Assembly (NCBI GenBank): GCA_028871815.1
Contig: JAGWMJ010000004.1
Span: 186,001-250,000 of the forward strand
DNA from: Armatimonadota bacterium
GTDB taxonomy: Bacteria > Armatimonadota > Chthonomonadetes > Chthonomonadales > Chthonomonadaceae
Length of the DNA stretch: 64,000 nucleotides
Direction of reading: 5' to 3'
The notes beneath the pieces were generated by a model. That model made no database searches, was not told the DNA's origin, and worked only from the letters and a program-made list of their open reading frames with translations. Numbering within the stretch: the first letter of the stretch is position 1; each line of letters begins with the position of its first letter. Shown one piece after another: positions 17,742 to 25,850 of the stretch. A program made the translations under genes and the position numbers.

Positions 17742-19073
17742 TTGATTGATCGGTTACGGTCCCTCATTCCAGCCACGGTTGCTCTTTTCATTGCGGGCGT
17801 TATCGTCTATAGCGAGGTCATTGTTCGGCCCCGGCCGCCAGGCAGGCGCATTCATGTGAAGTATTGGGAAAAGTGGACCGGCTTCGAGGGTGAGGCGATG
17901 CGGCAGGTGGTGAACGCCTACAACCACTCGCAGAACCGGATTCACGTCGACCTGCTGACGATCAGCGGCATCGAAAACAAAACCCTCTTCGCGATATCCG
18001 GTGGCGATCCGCCGGACGTTGCCGGGCTCTACGGGCCGAATGTGGCGCAGTATGTGGATGATCACGCCATCGAGCCGCTGGACAAGTACTGTGCGGCGGC
18101 CGGTATCAATGCGTCGCAGTACATACCTGCGTACTGGCGAATCGGTACGCTGCGCGGCCACATCTGGGCGCTGCCGAGCACGCCTGCTTCCACCGCGCTT
18201 CACTACAATATCGATATGCTGAAGGCTGCGGGTATCAGCCGGCCGCCAAGGACAATTGAAGAGCTGGATGCCGACAGCGCGAAGATCACGAAGTTTGGCC
18301 CAAATGGCCGCGTTCTCATCGCCGGCTTCATACCGCAGGAACCCGGCTGGTGGAATTCGGAGTGGGGCTTCATCTTTGGCGGGCGACTCTGGGATGGCCA
18401 CGATCGGATTACCGCCAACGACCCAGGAAACATCCGGGCGCTCACCTGGATCCAGTCGTTTTCCAGGCAGTACGGCACGCAGGCTCTCTCGGTGTTTCGC
18501 AGCGGTTTCGGAACCTTCTCATCCCCGCAGAATGCCTTTCTCGGCGGCAAGGTTGCGATGGAGCTGCAAGGCGTATGGATGAGCAACTACATCCACATGT
18601 TCAGCCCCAAACTGCACTGGGGCGCGGTGCCGTTTCCCTACCCGGCAGATCGACCCGACTTAGCGAACAGTACGTTTGTCGATGAGGATGTGCTCGTTAT
18701 TCCTCGCGGTGCGAAGCATCCCCGCGCTGCCTTTGACTTCATCAAGTATGTAGAGTCGCAGAAGGGGATGGAGATGCTTTGCCTCTTGCAGCGGAAACAC
18801 ACGCCGCTCATTAAAGTGAGCGAATACTTTATAAAGCACTCCGAAAACCCGTATATCCGGCTGTTTGCCTCCCTGCCACGCGGCAAGAATACGTTCTTTC
18901 CACCGCAAATCGGCATCTGGCCGGAGTACTCCGCCGCGCTGAACAATGCGGTGGATGAGGTTACGCTCCTGCGCGAAACGCCTAAGCAGGCGCTGGACGA
19001 CGTTCAGGTTCGCATTCAGAGGTCGTTCAACGAGTATCTGGAACGCAAGCGGATGCGTGGGGAGGCTTTGTGA
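17742..19073 (+). CDS. Sugar ABC transporter substrate-binding protein (family 1), membrane-anchored
   Basis: A binding protein of the family-1 extracellular solute type (maltose/glycerol-3-phosphate class). After an N-terminal hydrophobic anchor (SLIPATVALFIAGVIVYSEV) come VKYWEKWTGFEGEAM, the GGDPPDVAGLYG motif, and FLGGKVAMELQGVW plus WPEYSAALNNAVDEV near the end, all typical of this fold. No lipobox Cys is visible, so an uncleaved anchor is likely. TTG at 17742 is my start because upstream TTG codons overlap UPF0182; the Shine-Dalgarno evidence is weak. It ends in a 4-base overlap with the first permease gene. The sugar is unknown. Confidence 0.8.
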   Translation: MIDRLRSLIPATVALFIAGVIVYSEVIVRPRPPGRRIHVKYWEKWTGFEGEAMRQVVNAYNHSQNRIHVDLLTISGIENKTLFAISGGDPPDVAGLYGPNVAQYVDDHAIEPLDKYCAAAGINASQYIPAYWRIGTLRGHIWALPSTPASTALHYNIDMLKAAGISRPPRTIEELDADSAKITKFGPNGRVLIAGFIPQEPGWWNSEWGFIFGGRLWDGHDRITANDPGNIRALTWIQSFSRQYGTQALSVFRSGFGTFSSPQNAFLGGKVAMELQGVWMSNYIHMFSPKLHWGAVPFPYPADRPDLANSTFVDEDVLVIPRGAKHPRAAFDFIKYVESQKGMEMLCLLQRKHTPLIKVSEYFIKHSENPYIRLFASLPRGKNTFFPPQIGIWPEYSAALNNAVDEVTLLRETPKQALDDVQVRIQRSFNEYLERKRMRGEAL

Positions 19074-20011
19074 CCGCCAAACGCCGGGAGTTCTGGACCG
19101 CCATGGCGTTTGTGTCGCCCTGGATCATCGGGTTCCTCATCTTCATGGTCTACCCGTTGAGCGCATCCATCTACTACAGCTTTTGCGATTACTCCGTCTT
19201 GCGATCACCGATCTGGATCGGCTTCCAGAACTACACCGATCTCGTCCGCGACAACCTGTTTTGGACCAGCCTCGAAAACACATTCATCTTTGCGATGCTT
19301 GCGCTGCCGCTAGGCACTTTCGTGTGTCTCTCACTCGCGATGCTGCTGAACATGAAGGTCCGGTTCATGTCGGTCTATCGCACCATATTCTTTCTACCCT
19401 CTCTGGTGCCCACGGTCGCGATGGCCGTGTTGTGGCTCTGGATACTTAATGGCGACCTGGGGGTGCTGAACCAGGCACTTCGCCCAATACTATCGGTCGT
19501 CAGCATCGTACTGACGCATCTGCTTGGCCCGATACTGGGCCCGATTCGCCTCAAGCCGCCAAACTGGTTGAGCGATCCAGGCTGGACCAAGCCCGCGCTG
19601 GTGCTCCTTTCGGTATGGAGCGGCGGCAACACGATGGTGATCTATCTCGCCGGGCTGCAGGATGTGCCGCGTCAACTCTATGAAGCTGCCGATCTCGATG
19701 GGGCAGGCTGGTGGGCGAGGACGCTGCACGTCACCCTGCCGATGTTGTCGCCGGTGATTCTGTTTAACGTCATCATGGGGATAATCGGTTCCCTGCAGGT
19801 ATTCACGCTGCCGTATATCATGTTTGGGTCGGGTGGAGCGCCGGCTAACTCCACCTATTTCTATGTGATGTATCTGTTCGATAATGCCTTCATCTATCAC
19901 AAAATGGGTTTGGCATGCGCCATGGGCTGGATCATGTTCGTGATTATCATGGTGTTGACGCTTGCCTCGCTGCGCGCGTCCAGGCGGCACGTGCACTACA
20001 GCGGAGGCTAG
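19070..20011 (+). CDS. Sugar ABC transporter permease (MalF/UgpA-type)
   Basis: A 313-residue inner-membrane permease starting with GTG that overlaps the binding-protein stop (GTGA). Six hydrophobic segments are seen. The cytoplasmic EAA loop is EAADLDGAGWWARTLHVTLPML, which docks the ATPase. An extra segment between about residues 135 and 165 (LTHLLGPILGPIRLKPPNWL) is longer than in most MalF relatives. It works with the next permease and the preceding binding protein. Confidence 0.9.
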   Translation: MTAKRREFWTAMAFVSPWIIGFLIFMVYPLSASIYYSFCDYSVLRSPIWIGFQNYTDLVRDNLFWTSLENTFIFAMLALPLGTFVCLSLAMLLNMKVRFMSVYRTIFFLPSLVPTVAMAVLWLWILNGDLGVLNQALRPILSVVSIVLTHLLGPILGPIRLKPPNWLSDPGWTKPALVLLSVWSGGNTMVIYLAGLQDVPRQLYEAADLDGAGWWARTLHVTLPMLSPVILFNVIMGIIGSLQVFTLPYIMFGSGGAPANSTYFYVMYLFDNAFIYHKMGLACAMGWIMFVIIMVLTLASLRASRRHVHYSGG

Positions 20012-20014
20012 CCG

Positions 20015-20878
20015 GTGACGCAGGCGATTGGGCGCGTACGGTTTAAAATGGTGCTCGCCACGGGCGTGCTGCTGGCGCTTTCGGCCCTGTTCCTGTTCCC
20101 GCTTGTCTGGATGGTCGATACCTCGATCAAGCCGATCACGGAGACGATGCGGATTCCGCCGACATGGATTCCGTCGCACTGGCTCTGGAGCGATTATCCT
20201 CAGGCATTCACCTACGGAAGCAAGTCCCTTGGCTACATTCCGTTTCTCGTCTATGGCCGAAACACGCTGGTGCTCTGCATCCTTACGGTGGCCGGAACGG
20301 TGATCTCCAATGCCCTGGTCGCCTACGGATTCTCACGTATCGATTGGCGCGGCCGAGACAAGGTCTTCGCCGTAGTGCTCGGCACAATGATGGTGCCGTT
20401 TCCTGTGCTTATGGTGCCCATGTACGGCCTGTTCCGGAACATGGGCTGGATTGGAACCTTCCGGCCGCTGTGGGTGCCGGCATGGTTCGCCGGCGCGTTC
20501 AACATATTCCTTTTGAGGCAGTTCTTTAGGACGATACCTTTTGAGTTGTCGGAAGCTGCGCGCATCGATGGGTGTTCGCATTGGCAGATATTCCGACTGA
20601 TTATCGCGCCGCTCGCGCGTCCCGCACTGGCGGTAGTTGCCCTGTTCCAGTTCCTGGCCACATGGAACGATTTTCTTGGGCCGCTCATCTACCTCCTCAA
20701 CCAGAAGACCTTTACTCTTTCACTCGGTCTGCAGGTATTCCAGAGCCAGAACGGGGGCACGCCATGGAACCTACTGATGGCGGCCTCAACCATCGTTATC
20801 GCACCGATCATTATTCTATTCTTCTTCACGCAGCGGCAGTTCATAGAGGGCATTGCGATTACCGGTTTGAAGGGCTGA
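20015..20878 (+). CDS. Sugar ABC transporter permease (MalG/UgpE-type)
   Basis: A 287-residue second permease with six hydrophobic segments, starting with GTG three bases after the first permease. It carries the EAA loop EAARIDGCSHWQIFRLIIAP and the MalG-type C-terminus ending in GLKG. The operon ends here without an MsmX/UgpC-like ATPase. Such importers commonly share a single ATPase encoded elsewhere, so the absence is expected rather than proof of loss. Confidence 0.9.
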   Translation: MTQAIGRVRFKMVLATGVLLALSALFLFPLVWMVDTSIKPITETMRIPPTWIPSHWLWSDYPQAFTYGSKSLGYIPFLVYGRNTLVLCILTVAGTVISNALVAYGFSRIDWRGRDKVFAVVLGTMMVPFPVLMVPMYGLFRNMGWIGTFRPLWVPAWFAGAFNIFLLRQFFRTIPFELSEAARIDGCSHWQIFRLIIAPLARPALAVVALFQFLATWNDFLGPLIYLLNQKTFTLSLGLQVFQSQNGGTPWNLLMAASTIVIAPIIILFFFTQRQFIEGIAITGLKG

Positions 20879-20931
20879 TCCCGCTGAATCGAATCTTTTT
20901 TTGTAAATCTTCGGAAATAACCCCGGATCGC

Positions 20932-20960
20932 TTGCATTCCCCGAATAGTCTTGCTATACT
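20932..20960 (+). promoter_or_regulatory. Strong sigma-70-type promoter (TTGCAT - 17 - TATACT)
   Basis: TTGCAT at 20932-20937 and TATACT at 20955-20960 are separated by exactly 17 bases, and TGC precedes the -10. Transcription would start near 20967. It lies in the 391-base gap after the second sugar permease and points into the structured region described below. Confidence 0.7.
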
Positions 20961-20966
20961 AATTGT

Positions 20967-21181
20967 GTAGTGAGACTAGACTGGTCTAGTCAGGTTGTAC
21001 AAACCGGGCAAACATTTCGGTCGGCGCGCCAATGGCGGCCGACCTGCAAGCGAGCTACACCAACGTCTGGGGGGCGGAGGGGTAGCCGGCGCCCTTCGGA
21101 AGTCGCAGCGGTTCTTCTGGTGCGGCCCTGAAGGGAAAATCAAACCGGGCGGAGCGACTCTGGGGGGATGTCGCTCCGCCC
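20967..21181 (+). ncRNA. Candidate structured RNA (riboswitch-like leader or stand-alone ncRNA)
   Basis: About 215 bases follow the strong promoter with no coding frame but dense pairing: the palindrome at 20974-20991, a hairpin at 21019-21044 (GGTCGGC/GCCGACC plus an inner CGCC/GGCG), a long-range pair CCCTTC/GAAGGG (21092-21097 with 21130-21135), and a perfect 12-bp GC-rich hairpin at 21147-21158/21170-21181 with an 11-base loop. TCTGGGGGG occurs twice, once in that loop and once at 21066. There is no T-tract after the last stem. A cobalamin aptamer would suit the BtuD-like gene downstream, but I could not find its conserved core or B12 box. The family is unassigned. Confidence 0.45.
20974..20991 (+). 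repeat. 18-bp near-perfect palindrome just after the transcription start
   Basis: GACTAGAC and GTCTAGTC form perfect 8-base arms around a 2-base centre (TG). The site begins about seven bases after the expected +1 of the TTGCAT/TATACT promoter. A dimeric repressor operator is the simplest reading; a 5'-end hairpin of the transcript is the alternative. Confidence 0.6.
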
Positions 21182-21254
21182 ATCTGATTCCACGTTTCGC
21201 ACTATTGCCATTTATGCCTAAGGCGACCGGGATCCGTGCTCGATCGTGGCTCTC

Positions 21255-21263
21255 TGCTATAGT
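21255..21263 (+). promoter_or_regulatory. Extended -10 element placed for leaderless transcription of the BtuD-like gene
   Basis: TGC followed by TATAGT (-10 at 21258-21263) ends six bases before the ATG at 21270. A start seven bases after the -10 would fall on the A of the ATG, and no good ribosome-binding site precedes the gene. This would make the mRNA leaderless and would separate the gene from the upstream structured RNA. Confidence 0.4.
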
Positions 21264-21269
21264 TAGGCG

Positions 21270-22526
21270 ATGAGCATTCCGTTGGCAGCGTCGGAGGTCT
21301 GTGCTGGTTACGGGCGCGAACCGGTTCTTCGAGGCGTATCGCTCGACGTCCACCCTGGTGACCGCGTTGCGCTGGTAGGTCCCAATGGCTCTGGTAAGTC
21401 CAGCCTTATCCGGGCTCTCTCCGGCGCTCTGCCCTTGCAGCAGGGCAGGGTGGTGGTAGAAGGTCGGCCGCTTCTGGAGTGGCCACAGAAACAACTGGCG
21501 CGGGTTGTCGCCGTGGTCTCGCAGTCCGAAACGCCGGCATTTGCGTTCACGGTTCGCGACGTGGTTATGATGGGCCGGTATGCACACCTGGCGAATGGCC
21601 GTACGGAGCGCTCACACGATTACGAGGTCGCCGAAGGCGCCATGGCCGCGACCGACGTACTCCATCTGGCCTCGCGCGTAGTCACCGAGCTTTCTGGCGG
21701 TGAGTACCAGCGCGTAATACTGGCCCGTGCGTTGGCTCAGCAGCCACGCATCCTGCTGTTGGATGAGCCGACGGCCCATCTGGACCTCGCCCATCAGGCC
21801 GATATTCTATCGCTGGTCAGGCGGCAATCGGTGGAGCTGGGGCTAGCGGTGGTTATGGCCGTGCACGAACTTGGCCTTGCCGCGGAGTATTGCGACACGC
21901 TGCTGTGGATGGCGGACGGTGCGGTTGCTGCGCAAGGTACGCCGGAGGAGACCATCAATGCCGAGACGATCCGGCTCGTATACCGCGCCGAGGTGACGGT
22001 TGCCGCGAACCCCATCACGGGAAAGCCGATGATCGCGTCGTCACGGCGAATCGAGCCGATTGACCGCCGATCTGTAAAGGTACACCTGATTTGCGGCGGC
22101 GGCTCCGGACTCGAGTGGGTTCGTGGCATGCTGCGCGCCGGCGCTACCGTTTCGGTTGGCGTTGTGAACCAGTTTGATACCGATGAAGCGGCCGCACAGG
22201 CACTTTCATTGGAGGCGGCGGTGGAGGCGCCATTCTCGGCGGTGAGTGACGATGCGGCGGCACTTTGTCGTAAGTTGATGTTCGCCGCCGAACTCATCAT
22301 GGTGGCGGCCGCTCCGTTCGGGCACGGCAATGTTCGCAACCTCGAACTGGCGCTGGACGCTCAAGCTCATGGCATCCCTGTGGCGATTGCCGAAGCCGGG
22401 CCCGATCTCGCGCGCGACTTTACCGGCGGTATCGCCACCGGCCTGCTCGAGCGGCTGCGCGAACGCGGCGCCTCAACCGTTTCAACGGTAGCGGAGCTTT
22501 TAGACGTGCTGCCTTGCTCCGGGTGA
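21270..22526 (+). CDS. FecE/BtuD-type ABC transporter ATPase with extra C-terminal domain
   Basis: A 418-residue ATPase. Residues 1-260 form a metal-chelate/cobalamin-type ABC domain: Walker A GPNGSGKS (37-44), signature LSGGEYQRV, Walker B ILLLDEPTAHLDL and the FecE-like tail VYRAEVTVAANPITGKPMI. Residues about 270-418 are an added Rossmann-like domain (VHLICGGGSGLEWVRGMLRAG), similar in layout to the extension on archaeal BtuD proteins. No permease or binding protein of the FecCD/BtuCF type is adjacent. Cobalamin or siderophore uptake is inferred from the family; the role of the extra domain is unknown. Confidence 0.82.
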   Translation: MSIPLAASEVCAGYGREPVLRGVSLDVHPGDRVALVGPNGSGKSSLIRALSGALPLQQGRVVVEGRPLLEWPQKQLARVVAVVSQSETPAFAFTVRDVVMMGRYAHLANGRTERSHDYEVAEGAMAATDVLHLASRVVTELSGGEYQRVILARALAQQPRILLLDEPTAHLDLAHQADILSLVRRQSVELGLAVVMAVHELGLAAEYCDTLLWMADGAVAAQGTPEETINAETIRLVYRAEVTVAANPITGKPMIASSRRIEPIDRRSVKVHLICGGGSGLEWVRGMLRAGATVSVGVVNQFDTDEAAAQALSLEAAVEAPFSAVSDDAAALCRKLMFAAELIMVAAAPFGHGNVRNLELALDAQAHGIPVAIAEAGPDLARDFTGGIATGLLERLRERGASTVSTVAELLDVLPCSG

Positions 22527-22542
22527 GGCTTGCAGCTGAGGC

Positions 22543-23322
22543 CTATTCACGAGCCGGTTGATCGGTGCGCCCGTTCGGGTGCCCGCCGTTCCAGTTATAG
22601 ATGTGCCCGCCGATGCGCCCATAGAGCGAGTCGTGCGGTCCACTGGCGGCCGTGTAGTGGCTCACGACAACCGAGAGCGCATGCCCGTCCATGGCCACCA
22701 GTGCAAGCCGGTTACCGTGCAGGCTGGGATATGCAAACAGGCTGCTGTACCGGTCCTCAGTATCGCCATACGTCAGCTTTGCAATGTGCCCGTGACTGGC
22801 GCCGACCGTTTCTGAAGGAACCGGTGCCGACCACATCGGCCCGGCTTCCACAAACATCGCCGTTCTCTCCGGTAACTCCAGGTTGTCGAGCGGAAACGGT
22901 CCGGGTGAAAACACGCCCCATACGCGTCTGTTGAGCGCGTACGATGTGGAAACCGCATACCTGCGAGAAGGGTCCTCCAGTGGGTGGTCCGGATCGATGC
23001 GGTTGGATGGATTGCTGAGAACGCTGTGTCCGGTAATGTACCCACGCAGGTCATCCGGCCACAACTGCCAGCCCGAAGCCAAAGGTCGAGCAGGCTCCAT
23101 GGGATGGTCGTCCCAATCTTGTGAATACTCCAGAAACGCGTTGGCCAACTGCCGGAGGTTGCTGATGCTTTCGGTACGTTGTGACTCCAGCTGCTGCCAG
23201 CGATATAGGGGTCCAACCGCAATGGACATAATAACGACTAGAGCTACAACAACTGCAATTCCAGTGCGCGCGCCGGGACCGCGCCGGCTCGCCGGCGCGT
23301 TTGCGCCCGGGCCGTCAGACAT
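22543..23322 (-). CDS. DUF1559-like membrane-anchored protein with H-x9-DG motif but no prepilin site
   Basis: A 259-residue protein. A 20-residue hydrophobic helix (residues about 21-40) is followed by RTESISNLRQLANAFLEYSQDWDD, which matches the post-helix region of DUF1559 pseudopilins (SNLKQ..LA...Y.QDYDE). Near the end H202 and D212-G213 form the H-x9-DG motif. The prepilin peptidase signature (FTLIE) is absent; instead the N-terminus is PGARTGIAVVVALVV. It may therefore remain membrane-anchored rather than assemble into a pilus. It follows an ABC-2-type permease gene by 15 bases on the same strand and is convergent with the BtuD-like gene. Confidence 0.7.
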   Translation of the reverse strand: MSDGPGANAPASRRGPGARTGIAVVVALVVIMSIAVGPLYRWQQLESQRTESISNLRQLANAFLEYSQDWDDHPMEPARPLASGWQLWPDDLRGYITGHSVLSNPSNRIDPDHPLEDPSRRYAVSTSYALNRRVWGVFSPGPFPLDNLELPERTAMFVEAGPMWSAPVPSETVGASHGHIAKLTYGDTEDRYSSLFAYPSLHGNRLALVAMDGHALSVVVSHYTAASGPHDSLYGRIGGHIYNWNGGHPNGRTDQPARE

Positions 23323-23337
23323 AACGTAGCAACGGCG

Positions 23338-24981
23338 CTATGAGTGGTTCCATTCGTATCCGTTAAGTCGCCGTGATCCAAGCACTACCGGCATGGCTGC
23401 CAGCGTGACCGTCATGGCGCAAAAGACCAGTACGGCGCCGGCATAGACCCAGCCGGTGACATCCCTGAATGCTGGGCTGGTGGCCACGAACCAGGCCGTT
23501 CCAAACAGTACGCCGCTGATCAGCAGATAACCGCTGGAGCCCAAAAAGCCCAGTATCAAGGCCCAAGCGCTGACTCTGTGTGCCGGATTCTCGTACGCAA
23601 AGCGCGGCATCATCGCCGATAACCCTACGCCAAGGCAGCACAGAGTGCTCGCCGCGACGGCGATGAACACCGCAGCGACCGCGACGGTGTGCGTCGAACC
23701 GGGGCACACCGCAGTCGTTATGCCACACAGCGCCAATCCGGCGCCACCTGTGACGGCTGTGCTAAGCAGTACCTTACTCCGCACAACCATACTCGCCCTG
23801 ATCGGCGCAGCCAGCAAGAGCCAGAAGCTCTGTCCTTCCAATCCCAGGGAGGTGAGCGACAGAATGCTGGTCTGCATAAACACCACAACTGCCGTCATGG
23901 CCAACAGAAACGGCAGCAGAGCGCCGTGCGGCAGTCCGGGGCGTGCTCGCGCCGCTACGGGAAACGGCACCAGGTAGAGAATCATCGGCATCGCGAGTTG
24001 AGATTTGAGAATGGCGTCTCTGGAGCTCAGCATCACATCCTTGCCGATCAGCGCGCCCAGCACAGAGCGGCGACGCGGCTGCCGTCCAGTTCTGCCGGCC
24101 AGTGCGCCGGTCACACGCGCCTCCTGATCGACGAGCGCCTCAGGTGAAATGGTTCGTGCTCCGAGAAACACGGCGAGCAGTCCGATGACCAGTACCAGGG
24201 AAAGCGCTCGCGCGAGGCTGATCCAGAGCGTGGAGGGATCGCCGCCGCTACCCGACGCCAGCACCGCGTCGGCGAACAGAGCGGATGGAGCCTTACTCGC
24301 CATCGCGGAGTGGTAATCCGGCGCGGCGCTTGCAGTCGTCAGTCCCTCGCCGCGCGCCAGTGCCGCGGCCGGAAACTGCTGCGCTTCGGCCACCATGGTA
24401 AAGCAGACGCTTATCGCGAGAATCGCATTGAGTATTCCGATGCAGGCGCGGAGGCGCCTAGAGCCTATTACGGCTATTAGCGCGCAGAGTAGAACTGCGG
24501 TAATACAGGCCGGCAGCAGCACATACGCCGAAACGATTACCGGCAGCAGTGCCCAGCCGGCAGCGGAGTTGTGGCTGACATAGGTGGCCGCAACCATTGC
24601 CGGAAGCCCAAGGGCCAGAAACTGGACGGCGTTCGCCACCGCGGCATCCAGCAATCGGGCGGCAATGAGCGAACGCGGATGGGCGGGCGATGCAAATAGA
24701 AGCGTGTAGTCCTTCGCAAACAGCAGCGCAGAGGCTACAAACGGTACGCTGCCGGCGATCAGGAATAGAAACAGGAAGAAGAACACCTGGCGCACCGCTT
24801 CGTCAAGCTGATGGACTTGCGAAGCGACGTCAAAAAAGTACGTAAACCCCAGCAGAACGGTACCGAAGACCACGGCACCCGCGATGGCAATCAGGCCGGC
24901 CACGGCAGGTCGCTGCCGAAACGCCTCGATGACCACGTTCCGCGCGCTAAGAAACCGCTGCCGCAGCAACACAAACAGCAT
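23338..24981 (-). CDS. Multi-pass membrane protein, putative ABC-2-type exporter permease
   Basis: A 547-residue protein with about 12-14 hydrophobic segments. The arrangement and phrases such as FAKDYTLLFASPAHPRSLIAARLL and LQGFCL-free long loops resemble the 'putative ABC exporter' permeases, which normally pair with a separate ATPase. The central cytoplasmic loop (RTGRQPRRRSVLGALIGKDVML) is basic. No ATPase is adjacent on this strand. Upstream, TATACT on the minus strand (24994-24989) ends seven bases before the ATG, so this transcript too could be leaderless. The substrate is unknown. Confidence 0.62.
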   Translation of the reverse strand: MLFVLLRQRFLSARNVVIEAFRQRPAVAGLIAIAGAVVFGTVLLGFTYFFDVASQVHQLDEAVRQVFFFLFLFLIAGSVPFVASALLFAKDYTLLFASPAHPRSLIAARLLDAAVANAVQFLALGLPAMVAATYVSHNSAAGWALLPVIVSAYVLLPACITAVLLCALIAVIGSRRLRACIGILNAILAISVCFTMVAEAQQFPAAALARGEGLTTASAAPDYHSAMASKAPSALFADAVLASGSGGDPSTLWISLARALSLVLVIGLLAVFLGARTISPEALVDQEARVTGALAGRTGRQPRRRSVLGALIGKDVMLSSRDAILKSQLAMPMILYLVPFPVAARARPGLPHGALLPFLLAMTAVVVFMQTSILSLTSLGLEGQSFWLLLAAPIRASMVVRSKVLLSTAVTGGAGLALCGITTAVCPGSTHTVAVAAVFIAVAASTLCCLGVGLSAMMPRFAYENPAHRVSAWALILGFLGSSGYLLISGVLFGTAWFVATSPAFRDVTGWVYAGAVLVFCAMTVTLAAMPVVLGSRRLNGYEWNHS

Positions 24982-24988
24982 AGGGAGC

Positions 24989-24994
24989 AGTATA
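24989..24994 (-). promoter_or_regulatory. Possible -10 element for the exporter permease
   Basis: TATACT on the minus strand, seven bases from the ATG at 24981, with no clear -35. The remainder of the 213-base divergent gap (24982-25194) holds only GC-rich short inverted repeats and the FmdB ribosome-binding site AGGAGAG. Confidence 0.28.
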
Positions 24995-25194
24995 CCGCCG
25001 AGCGCCGCGAAGGAGCCGGTTGAGTGCGTTTATGTCACAATGGGCGGTCGGCCGGCCGGACGGCCCCTGCAGGCTACCGTTAGCCATGGCGTGCACAATC
25101 TGGAGCGTATGCATTTCGACCGGCGTAGTAACAGTGTAACGCGCATATTCAACAGGCGCCAGCCGATGGCCATGGGGCCCGAGAGGAGAGCAAC

Positions 25195-25431
25195 ATGCCG
25201 ATTTACGAATACTTTTGTCCAGACTGCCGCAAGCCATACTCCAGGCTGGTCCGCACGTCTGGAATAGCGGCGCCGGCATGTCCGGCCTGCGGCGGTAGCT
25301 CGGCCCGCCGGCTCATTTCGGCGCCGGCGCTGGCGTTCAAGCAGGCTCAAGAACCCGCCCCATGCTGCGGTGGCGGTGCGTGCGGCGTCGGTCAGGGCAG
25401 CTGCGCATGCGCGGCCGGTTTGGATGACTGA
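25195..25431 (+). CDS. FmdB family zinc-ribbon protein
   Basis: A 78-residue protein starting MPIYEYFCPDC, the hallmark of the FmdB family. Four Cys (8, 11, 29, 32) form the zinc ribbon. The C-terminal third adds a Cys-rich tail (CCGGGACG...GSCACA), which is longer in Cys than in most relatives. FmdB proteins are proposed regulators; none has a firmly proven activity. AGGAGAG lies just before the ATG. The next gene follows after 35 bases on the same strand. Confidence 0.85.
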   Translation: MPIYEYFCPDCRKPYSRLVRTSGIAAPACPACGGSSARRLISAPALAFKQAQEPAPCCGGGACGVGQGSCACAAGLDD

Positions 25432-25466
25432 ACAGCTGGCCGCCGACAAACTGATGGGAGGGTGTG

Positions 25467-25832
25467 ATGGCGAACATGAATAACCCCGATATACCAGGCC
25501 CGGACCGCGTGCCGGCCGACGGCGTGGGTGGCGAGCCGGTTGCCGTGTGGGAGGCCGCGAGTGAAGAAGAGGCCGAGGTGGTGACCGCTACGCTGCAGGC
25601 AGCCGGAATCCCGGCGGAGCTGGAGCGACCGGAGCCGACCGCCGGCATGGGTACGGTTGGCGAGGGAGTGGCCGCTGTGTGGCGGAACCGGGTTTTCGTT
25701 GCGCCGGAGCAGGCCGAGGCGGCACGCGCGGTTTTAAGCGCGATTCCGTTTACCACGGCTGAGTTAACCGCTGAGGAAGAGGCCGATCCTGAGACCCTGG
25801 AGCACGCCGAGGCCCGCGTACATGATGCGTAA
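25467..25832 (+). CDS. DUF2007-like small protein (putative signal-transducing domain)
   Basis: A 121-residue acidic protein. The middle part (VWEAASEEEAEVVTATLQAAGIPAEL, then RVFVAPEQAEAARAVL) matches the pattern of DUF2007, a ferredoxin-like fold sometimes called a putative signal transducer. I use ATG 25467 rather than GTG 25464, since GGGAGG is then well spaced. It sits between fmdB and metG, with 18 bases to metG, so it may be co-transcribed. No function is known. Confidence 0.65.
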   Translation: MANMNNPDIPGPDRVPADGVGGEPVAVWEAASEEEAEVVTATLQAAGIPAELERPEPTAGMGTVGEGVAAVWRNRVFVAPEQAEAARAVLSAIPFTTAELTAEEEADPETLEHAEARVHDA

Positions 25833-25850
25833 TCGCTGCGCCCCCGGAAG

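Noticed and set aside
20961-21100. c-di-GMP-I riboswitch
   Set aside because: GGGCAAAC at 21007 and GGTAGCCGG at 21081 resemble the class, but the P2 tetraloop and the spacing between the conserved blocks do not fit.
20961-21269. Cobalamin riboswitch upstream of the BtuD-like gene
   Set aside because: I looked for the conserved AGGGAA, GGTGnGAA and B12-box (AGCCAGGAGACC-like) elements in order and found only fragments (AGGGAA at 21132-21137, GACCTGC at 21041-21047), in the wrong order and spacing.
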